A DNA stretch of 11,937 nucleotides from Thioalkalivibrio sp. (GTDB lineage: Bacteria > Pseudomonadota > Gammaproteobacteria > SpSt-1174): the NCBI GenBank assembly GCA_011046015.1, contig DSBO01000010.1, positions 1-11,937 on the forward strand. Direction: 5' to 3'. The first letter of the stretch is position 1. Every line of letters starts with the position of its first letter. Under the pieces are notes generated by a model that was not told the origin of the DNA, did not search any database, and worked only from the letters and a program-made list of their open reading frames with translations. A program made the position numbers and the translations under genes. Of the stretch, positions 6,790 through 11,937 are shown piece after piece.

Positions 6790-7434
6790 TCAGACGCCGT
6801 ATTCGGCCCGGTAGGCCTGGACCTTGTCCACGTAGCCGGCGAGCTCGCCCGGCTGGTCCTCGAGGTACGCCAGCAGATCGTCGAGCCCCACGATACTGGC
6901 CACGCTCAGGCCATAGTCGCGCTCCACTTCCTGGATGGCGGAGAGCTCGCCGCGCCCGCGCTCCTGGCGGTTGAGCGAGATCAGCACGCCGGCGGGGGCC
7001 GCGCCCGCGGCCTGGATGATGTCCACGGATTCGCGGATCGCGGTGCCGGCGGTGATCACGTCATCCACGATCAGCACGCGGCCCGCCAGCGGCGCACCTA
7101 CCAGGTTACCCCCCTCGCCGTGGTCCTTGGCCTCCTTGCGGTTGAAGCAGTAGGGCACGTCGCGGCCGTGGTGATCGGCCAGCGCGATGGCGGTGGCCGC
7201 CGCCAGCGGGATGCCCTTGTAGGCCGGACCGAAGAGCATGTCGAACTCCACCCCGGCATCGACCAGCGCCTGGGCGTAGTAACGGCCGAGCCGGGCCAGC
7301 GCGCCGCCCGTGTTGAACAGACCGGCGTTGAAGAAATACGGACTCACGCGCCCGGACTTCAGGGTGAACTCGCCAAAGCGCAGCACGCCCTGGTCGATGG
7401 CGAAGGCGAGGAATTCCTGCTGGTAGTCTTTCAT
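6790..7434 (-). CDS. pyrE: Orotate phosphoribosyltransferase
   Basis: PyrE joins orotate to PRPP to make orotidine 5'-phosphate, the fifth step of pyrimidine synthesis. The 214-residue protein matches the E. coli length (213). Visible parts are the orotate/phosphate-contact segment GEFTLKSGRVSPYFFN (21-36), GPAYKGIPLA (69-78) with K73, the flexible catalytic loop FNRKEAKDHGEGG (97-109) with R99, K100, K103 and H105, and the PRPP signature VLIVDDVITAGTA (120-132). The ATG at 7434 fits the family N-terminus (MKDYQQEFL). The gene is divergent from the exoIII-like gene, as pyrE and crc are in Pseudomonas. No attenuator-like hairpin is seen in the short leader, unlike E. coli pyrE. Confidence 0.97.
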   Translation of the reverse strand: MKDYQQEFLAFAIDQGVLRFGEFTLKSGRVSPYFFNAGLFNTGGALARLGRYYAQALVDAGVEFDMLFGPAYKGIPLAAATAIALADHHGRDVPYCFNRKEAKDHGEGGNLVGAPLAGRVLIVDDVITAGTAIRESVDIIQAAGAAPAGVLISLNRQERGRGELSAIQEVERDYGLSVASIVGLDDLLAYLEDQPGELAGYVDKVQAYRAEYGV

Positions 7435-7472
7435 CGTAACGGCCCGTCACTGGCATGGATCAAAGGGTCGCC

Positions 7473-7478
7473 ATTGTA
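7473..7478 (-). promoter_or_regulatory. Candidate -10 box for pyrE
   Basis: On the minus strand TACAAT (7473-7478) matches the -10 consensus at 5 of 6 positions. At 17 bp upstream only CTGTCC (3/6) is available as -35. Transcription would begin near 7466, some 32 nt before the pyrE ATG. Confidence 0.4.
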
Positions 7479-7509
7479 GCAGCTCGCCCGACGCCGGACA
7501 GGCCGGCTT

Positions 7510-7538
7510 TTGACAGCCCCGGCGGGCACCGATACAGT
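7510..7538 (+). promoter_or_regulatory. Sigma70-type promoter for the exoIII-like gene
   Basis: A perfect -35 TTGACA (7510-7515) is followed after exactly 17 bp by TACAGT (7533-7538, 4/6 to TATAAT). Initiation near 7545 would give a leader of about 24 nt. The box pair lies back to back with the proposed pyrE promoter in the 134-bp divergent gap. Confidence 0.6.
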
Positions 7539-7568
7539 CCCGGCTTTTCCAACCACCGCCGAACCGCC

Positions 7569-8342
7569 ATGCGCATCATCTCCGTCAACGTCAACGGCAT
7601 TCGCGCCGCCGCGCGCAAGGGCTTCTTCGACTGGCTGCCCACGCAGGACGCCGACGTGGTCTGTATCCAGGAGACCAAGGCTCAGGAACACCAGCTCACC
7701 GACGAGGCCTTCTGGCCGCAGGGCTATTACTGCTACTACGTCGACGCCGTGAAGAAGGGCTACAGCGGCGTGGCCATCTATGCCAGACGGGAGCCGGACG
7801 AGGTCATCACCACCATGGGCGCGCCCGAGTTCGACGACGAGGGGCGCTTCATCGAGGCACGCTTCGGCAAGCTGTCGGTTTGCTCGCTCTATGCCCCGTC
7901 GGGCTCCTCCGGCGATCACCGCCAGGAATCCAAGGAGCGCTTCATGGCCTATTTCATGGACTACCTGAAGGGCCTGCGCCGCAAACGCCGCGAGTACGTG
8001 ATCTGCGGCGACTGGAACATCGCCCACAAGGAGATCGACCTCAAGAACTGGAAGGGCAACCAGAAGAACTCCGGCTTCCTGCCGCATGAGCGCGCCTGGA
8101 TGGACGAGCTCTTCGGCCGTGCCGGCTTCGTCGATGCCTTCCGCGTGGTCAACCAGGAACCCGAGCAGTACACCTGGTGGTCCAACCGCGGCCAGGCCTG
8201 GGCGAAGAACGTCGGCTGGCGCATCGACTATCAGGTCGTCACCCCCGGCCTGCAGGACAAGGTGCGGTCGGCGTCGATCTACAAGGACGAGCGCTTCTCC
8301 GACCACGCCCCGCTGATCATGGAGTACGACTGGGAGATCTGA
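7569..8342 (+). CDS. xth: Exodeoxyribonuclease III family AP endonuclease (at the crc locus)
   Basis: The 257-residue protein is a full-length member of the exonuclease-endonuclease-phosphatase family. ExoIII enzymes cut DNA at abasic sites and remove nucleotides from 3' ends, using Mg2+, in base-excision repair. The complete catalytic set is visible: N7 (SVNVNG), E35 (CIQETK), Y108 (LYAPSG), D148 and N150 (GDWNIAH), D220 (WRIDYQ) and the D245-H246 pair (FSDHAP). The start at 7569 opens the conserved MRIISVNVNG; a frame extending back to 7455 overlaps the promoter and is not homologous. In sequence feel and position beside pyrE it matches Pseudomonas Crc, but Crc has replaced catalytic residues and acts with Hfq in carbon catabolite repression. 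Here the intact site argues for a real nuclease. It converges on the antiporter gene with a 22-bp gap. Confidence 0.93.
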   Translation: MRIISVNVNGIRAAARKGFFDWLPTQDADVVCIQETKAQEHQLTDEAFWPQGYYCYYVDAVKKGYSGVAIYARREPDEVITTMGAPEFDDEGRFIEARFGKLSVCSLYAPSGSSGDHRQESKERFMAYFMDYLKGLRRKRREYVICGDWNIAHKEIDLKNWKGNQKNSGFLPHERAWMDELFGRAGFVDAFRVVNQEPEQYTWWSNRGQAWAKNVGWRIDYQVVTPGLQDKVRSASIYKDERFSDHAPLIMEYDWEI

Positions 8343-8364
8343 GACGGCCTGGTTATCGCCGCGC

Positions 8365-10083
8365 TCAGCGCGTGAGCTTGAGGCCCACCCGCGTGATGGC
8401 CTGGCCCTCCATCTCGCGCACCACCAGTTCGAGGTTGCCCAGGGGCACGCGGTCACCCACCACCGGCCGGCGCTTGAAGGCCTGGGTGAGGTAGTCGGCA
8501 AGCGTGGTGGCCCGTGCCTCGTCCGGCACCGCCACCCCGTACACGGCCGCCACGTCGCCCAGCGTCGCCTGCGCGTCGAGCACGAACTCGCCGAAGAAGC
8601 GTGATTCGCGCAGGTGCTCCGGCACCTTCGCCGTGGCCAGCAGGCGGTCCAGGGCCTCCACGTCGTCACCGCGGGCGAGCAGCAGCAGCTGGTCGCCGAC
8701 GGCAAGCCGCTCGGCCTCGCAACCCGACACCACCCTGTCCCCGCGAATCAGGCCGGCCACGCTGGTCCCCGGCGGCAGCGACAGGCCGGCGGGCGTCTCC
8801 CCCAGGGCCGGGCTGTCCTCGGTCAGCATGTAGACCACCATCTCGTAGTCGACCTGCCCGGGCAGGTCGAGCTCCAGGCGCCGGTGCCAGCCCGGGGTGG
8901 CCGGCACCTCCAGCCCGAGCCAGCGGGCCACGGGGGCCAGCGTCCAGCCCTGCAGCACCAGCGAGACCAGCACCACGAAGAAGGCCACGTCGAAATAGCG
9001 CTGGGCGTTGGGCAGGTCGGCCAGCAGCGGGAACAGGGCGAGGATGATCGGCACCGCCCCGCGCAGCCCCACCCAGCCGACGAACAGCTGCTCCTTGAGC
9101 GGAAAGCCGAAGGGGGCCAGGGAGATGAACACGGCCAGCGGGCGGGCGATGAAGATCAGCGCCAGCGCCACCGCCAGGGCCGGCAGGGCCACCGAAAGCA
9201 GGGCGCTGGGCGTGACCAGCAGGCCCAGCATGAGGAACATCGCGATCTGCACCAGCCAGGCGATGCCGTCGTGGAAGCGCTGGATGCCGAGATTGGCCTG
9301 CAGCGGCCGGTTGCCCAGCACCAGCCCCGCCACGTACACGGCGAGAAAGCCGCTGCCGCCCAGATTGAGGGTGAAGGAAAAGATCACCAGGGCGCCGGCC
9401 AGCGCCAGCAGGGGATAGAGGCTGGTGGCCAGCGGCAGGCGGTTGATGACGTAGACCAGCAGGCGGCCGCCGCCGTAGCCGAACACCAGGCCGAGTCCCA
9501 TCTGCTGCACGAGCATCACCAGCACACCGGCGTCGAGCCCGGTCGCCCCGGCAACCAGCAGCTCGACCAGGGCCACGGTGAGGAAGATCGCCATCGGGTC
9601 GTTGGCCCCGGACTCGATCTCCAGGGTGGCGCTGACGCGCTCCTTGAGACGCAGGCCCTGGGCGTGCAGCAGCCCGAACACGGCCGCCGCGTCGGTGGAG
9701 CCGACAATCGCCCCCACCAGCAGGCCCTGCAACCAGTTGAGCTCGAACACCAGGGTCGCCACCAGCCCCGTGACACCGGCGGTGATCAGCACGCCCAGGG
9801 TGGCCAGACTCAGCGCCGGGCGCAGGCCGACGCGAAAGCTCGCCGCACGCGTGCCGAGACCACCATCGAAGAGGATGATGGCCAGCGCGACCGAGCCGAT
9901 GAGGTAGGCGGCCTGGTAGTTGTCGAAGCGAATCGCGCCCGGCCCTTCCTCGCCGGCCAGCATGCCCAGGGCCAGGAACACGAGCAGCAGCGGCATGCCG
10001 ACCCGGCGCGAGGGCACGCTGACGAGGATGCTGATGAGCAGCAGCCCGGCGGCGACGAGGATCAGCTGGTTGACGGCATCCAT
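8365..10083 (-). CDS. nhaP2: Potassium(cation)/proton antiporter, CvrA/NhaP2 type
   Basis: This 572-residue inner-membrane protein is a CPA1 cation/proton antiporter matching E. coli CvrA (about 578 aa) along its whole length by eye. The membrane domain (about 1-390, roughly 12-13 segments) carries GSTDAAAVF (D131), the ion-site motif ESGANDPMA (157-165, N161-D162) and WVGLRGAVPIIL (337-348). After it come a cytoplasmic RCK_C-like region (about 405-485) and a C-terminal CorC/HlyC-associated domain (about 495-572), the usual CvrA architecture. NhaP2 proteins exchange K+ (or Na+/Rb+) for H+ and help cells adjust internal K+ at low osmolarity; ion choice here is inferred. The start at 10083 begins the family N-terminus; no clear Shine-Dalgarno sequence precedes it. 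It is divergent from the AmpG-like gene across only 47 bp. Confidence 0.94.
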   Translation of the reverse strand: MDAVNQLILVAAGLLLISILVSVPSRRVGMPLLLVFLALGMLAGEEGPGAIRFDNYQAAYLIGSVALAIILFDGGLGTRAASFRVGLRPALSLATLGVLITAGVTGLVATLVFELNWLQGLLVGAIVGSTDAAAVFGLLHAQGLRLKERVSATLEIESGANDPMAIFLTVALVELLVAGATGLDAGVLVMLVQQMGLGLVFGYGGGRLLVYVINRLPLATSLYPLLALAGALVIFSFTLNLGGSGFLAVYVAGLVLGNRPLQANLGIQRFHDGIAWLVQIAMFLMLGLLVTPSALLSVALPALAVALALIFIARPLAVFISLAPFGFPLKEQLFVGWVGLRGAVPIILALFPLLADLPNAQRYFDVAFFVVLVSLVLQGWTLAPVARWLGLEVPATPGWHRRLELDLPGQVDYEMVVYMLTEDSPALGETPAGLSLPPGTSVAGLIRGDRVVSGCEAERLAVGDQLLLLARGDDVEALDRLLATAKVPEHLRESRFFGEFVLDAQATLGDVAAVYGVAVPDEARATTLADYLTQAFKRRPVVGDRVPLGNLELVVREMEGQAITRVGLKLTR

Positions 10084-10130
10084 TCGGGGGCTCGGCAGTG
10101 GGCGGGGTTCTGGTAAGCTTGCCGATCATT

Positions 10131-11567
10131 ATGCCAGCACCCACGCCACCCTCGCACGAAGCCGACCGTCCGGCACCCCGCGGCAACGCCCGCGCCCGCA
10201 ACTGGGGCGAGGCCCTGCGCGTCTACACGCGCCCGCAGGTGGTGGCGATGTACTTCCTCGGTTTCTCGGCCGGGCTGCCCTTCCTGCTGGTGTTCTCCAC
10301 GCTCACTGCCTGGCTGGCGCAGGCGCAGATCGAGCGCGGCGTGATCGGCTTTTTCGCCTGGGTCGGCATCACCTATTCCATCAAGGTCTTCTGGGCTCCG
10401 GTGGTGGACCGGCTGCGATTCCCGCTGCTCTCGCGCCTGTTCGGCCAGCGCCGCGGCTGGATGCTCGCCGCCCAGCTGGGCATCGCCGGCGGGCTCGCCC
10501 TGCTGGCCGTCACCGACCCCGCCACACAGCTCGCACTGTTTGCCGGCATCGCGCTGTTCATCGCCTTCAGCTCGGCCACCCAGGACATCACCATCGACGC
10601 CTACCGCATCGAGGCAGCGGCCGACGCCCAGCAGGGCGCCATGGCGGCCGCCTACGTCTTCGGCTACCGCGTGGCCACGCTGGCCTCGGGGGCCGGCGCA
10701 CTCTACCTGGCGAGCTACCTGTCCTGGAGCCTGAGCTATCTGATCATGGCCGCGCTCATGCTGGTGGGCATCGTCACCACGCTGCTGATCCGCGAGCCTG
10801 CGCATGTGCGCAGCGACACGGTGAGCGAGCTCGAGGCCGGCATCCAGCGCACCCTGCACATCGACACCATGCAGGAAGGCCTGCCGCGGCGCATCGCGGC
10901 CTGGTTCGCGCGCGCCGTGATCGGGCCGTTCGTGGAATTCTTCACCCGCACCGGCTGGTATGGCCTCGCGATCCTGCTGCTCATCGCCATCTACCGCATC
11001 AGCGACATCAGCATGGGCGCGATGGCCAACCCCTTCTACCTCGACCTGGGCTACACGCTGGAGGACATCGCCAACGTCGCCAAGCTCTTCGGCTTCGTCA
11101 TGACCATCGCGGGCGCCCTGCTCGGCGGCCTGGCCGTGGCGCGTTTCGGCGTGATGTGGCCGCTGTTCGTCGGCGCCGTTCTGGTGGCCGCCACCAACCT
11201 GCTGTTCTCGCTATTGGCGATCTCCGAGCCCACGCTCGTGATGCTCGCCGTGGTGATCAGCGCCGACAACCTCGGCGCGGGCTTTGCCACCTCGGCCTTC
11301 ATCGCCTACCTCTCCAGCCTCACCAACCGGGCCTACACGGCTACGCAGTACGCCCTGTTCAGCTCGCTGATGACCCTGCCGGCCAAGATCATCAGCGGCT
11401 TCTCGGGCCTGGTGGTCGATGCGCAGGGCTGGTTCTTCTTCTTCCTCTACACGACAGGTCTGGGCATCCCCACCATCCTGCTCGCGCTGTTCGTCATCCA
11501 TCACCGCGAGACCCTGGCCCGCCACTTCAATCACCAACCGGCGGCCGACCGGACGCCTAACGCCTAA
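10131..11567 (+). CDS. ampG: AmpG-like muropeptide permease (MFS)
   Basis: The 478-residue protein has about 12-14 membrane segments and the sequence style of AmpG (E. coli 491 aa), the permease that imports GlcNAc-anhydroMurNAc peptides for peptidoglycan recycling; in some bacteria this import also sets ampC beta-lactamase induction. Visible markers are YTRPQVVAMYFLGFSAGLPF near the N-terminus, QDITIDAYR (151-159), a charged cytoplasmic loop between the halves (about 215-275) and YRISDISMG (288-296), followed by the second half. An alternative GTG at 10098 would add 11 residues. I prefer the ATG at 10131 because the added part is unlike the family and the 47-bp gap must hold promoters for two genes; TGGTAAGCT at 10111-10119 is a weak extended -10 candidate. 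The last codons and the stop lie inside a 7-bp tandem repeat, so the C-terminal PNA residues come from the repeat. Confidence 0.9.
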   Translation: MPAPTPPSHEADRPAPRGNARARNWGEALRVYTRPQVVAMYFLGFSAGLPFLLVFSTLTAWLAQAQIERGVIGFFAWVGITYSIKVFWAPVVDRLRFPLLSRLFGQRRGWMLAAQLGIAGGLALLAVTDPATQLALFAGIALFIAFSSATQDITIDAYRIEAAADAQQGAMAAAYVFGYRVATLASGAGALYLASYLSWSLSYLIMAALMLVGIVTTLLIREPAHVRSDTVSELEAGIQRTLHIDTMQEGLPRRIAAWFARAVIGPFVEFFTRTGWYGLAILLLIAIYRISDISMGAMANPFYLDLGYTLEDIANVAKLFGFVMTIAGALLGGLAVARFGVMWPLFVGAVLVAATNLLFSLLAISEPTLVMLAVVISADNLGAGFATSAFIAYLSSLTNRAYTATQYALFSSLMTLPAKIISGFSGLVVDAQGWFFFFLYTTGLGIPTILLALFVIHHRETLARHFNHQPAADRTPNA

Positions 11568-11581
11568 CGCCTAACGCCTAA
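11554..11581 (+). repeat. Tandem repeat CGCCTAA x4 (stop codons in three frames)
   Basis: Four exact head-to-tail copies of CGCCTAA occupy 11554-11560, 11561-11567, 11568-11574 and 11575-11581, followed by a partial CGCC before the next ATG. Each unit contains TAA. Because the unit is 7 bp, successive TAAs (11558, 11565, 11572, 11579) fall in different frames and cover all three. The ampG stop is the second TAA (11565-11567). The repeat also fills the whole gap to the next gene. Confidence 0.95.
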
Positions 11582-11586
11582 CGCCA

Positions 11587-11928
11587 ATGACCTTCGCCGA
11601 ATTCCTGCGCCGCATCGACACCTACTGCGACCACCGCGTGCTCGCCGGCACGCCGGCCGAGACCTTCGCCGCGGTACGCGCGGATGGGCATCCGGACATG
11701 GCCTATGGGCCGTTGCTGAAGACGCTGCTCGACTGGTGTGCGATCACCTCCTTGGACATGCGGGTGGAGCGCACGGCGCTGGTGAACGCGCTGGGCCCGC
11801 TGCGCCTGGGCTACCAGCAGGAAGGGGCCTCGCAGGCAGGGTACGCGGAACTCGCCGCACTCATCCGCGCCATCGACGCGGCCTTCGACGATGCGCGTCT
11901 GGAGGCCCCGGAGCGGGCGCTGCACTGA
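11587..11928 (+). CDS. Hypothetical protein, 113 residues
   Basis: I do not recognise this protein. It is a small, soluble, probably mostly helical protein with no signal peptide, membrane segment or known motif; two cysteines (C14 and C51) are far apart and do not form a metal-binding pattern. The mid-section GPLLKTLLDWCAITSLDMRVERTALVNAL (41-69) looks like amphipathic helices, and the C-terminus is acidic (AIDAAFDDARLEAPER). Third-position GC matches the neighbours, which supports real coding. The ATG follows the CGCCTAA repeat by 5 nt with no Shine-Dalgarno sequence, so translation may depend on coupling to ampG, whose stop is 19 nt upstream. A link to peptidoglycan recycling is only positional. 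The stop codon lies within the terminal palindrome. Confidence 0.65.
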   Translation: MTFAEFLRRIDTYCDHRVLAGTPAETFAAVRADGHPDMAYGPLLKTLLDWCAITSLDMRVERTALVNALGPLRLGYQQEGASQAGYAELAALIRAIDAAFDDARLEAPERALH

Positions 11929-11937
11929 TCAGTGCAG
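11920..11937. repeat. Perfect 18-bp palindrome at the window edge
   Basis: CTGCACTGATCAGTGCAG is its own reverse complement over all 18 bases; as RNA it would fold into a 7-bp stem with a GATC loop. It overlaps the stop codon of the 113-residue gene. It could be the stem of a rho-independent terminator, but the following bases lie outside the window, so a U-tract cannot be checked. An operator is the alternative. Confidence 0.6.

Noticed and set aside
8614..10116. A 500-codon plus-strand frame antisense to the antiporter
   Set aside because: The translation is dominated by Gln/His/Gly/Arg without any fold signal, while the opposite strand encodes a full-length CvrA-type antiporter.
9920..11560. 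A 546-codon plus-strand frame overlapping ampG in another register
   Set aside because: Composition is His/Arg/Gly/Pro-rich and non-homologous; the register beginning at 10131 gives a recognisable membrane permease.

Overview
The window is a GC-rich, gene-dense piece of a bacterial chromosome, most likely from a gammaproteobacterium. It carries the conserved housekeeping block radC | coaBC-dut-algC-argB ... pyrE | exoIII-like gene. From memory, Pseudomonas has the same block, with crc in the exoIII position. The exoIII-like product here keeps all the ExoIII catalytic residues that Pseudomonas Crc has lost, so the genome is probably from another branch, perhaps a Chromatiales-like lineage. That placement is inference. 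No phage, IS, CRISPR, tRNA or rRNA gene is visible.

Layout. Positions 1-277 hold no gene but contain a chain of four inverted repeats that looks like a dispersed intergenic repeat. radC (minus) follows and is divergent from coaBC. The 198-bp gap between them carries a second repeat-like element, a degenerate palindrome built of CTCTGTG units, and a strong extended -10 placed so that the coaBC mRNA would begin at or next to its ATG. coaBC (coenzyme A synthesis), dut (dUTP hydrolysis), algC (phosphomannomutase/phosphoglucomutase) and argB (arginine synthesis) run in one direction with 50-88 bp gaps. A secreted DUF4124 coiled-coil protein (minus) converges on argB and is divergent from a TSUP-family membrane transporter (plus) that seems to start at TTG. 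pyrE (minus) converges on the transporter and is divergent from the exoIII-like gene; both promoters can be proposed in the 134-bp gap. A CvrA/NhaP2-type cation/proton antiporter (minus) converges on the exoIII-like gene and is divergent, across only 47 bp, from an AmpG-like muropeptide permease. The permease ends inside a 7-bp tandem repeat (CGCCTAA x4) that places stop codons in all three forward frames. A 113-residue protein of unknown function follows at once. The window ends inside or at the edge of an 18-bp perfect palindrome.

Functionally this is mostly core metabolism: nucleotide supply and sanitation (dut, pyrE), CoA, arginine and sugar-phosphate metabolism, DNA repair (exoIII-like; radC by tradition), cell-wall recycling (ampG) and cation homeostasis. 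I found no new defence or mobile system. The points worth a second look lie mostly between the genes: the hairpin chain, the CTCTGTG palindrome, the possible leaderless coaBC transcript, the frame-scanning stop repeat and the terminal palindrome. The catalytically intact ExoIII at the crc locus is the main point inside a gene.
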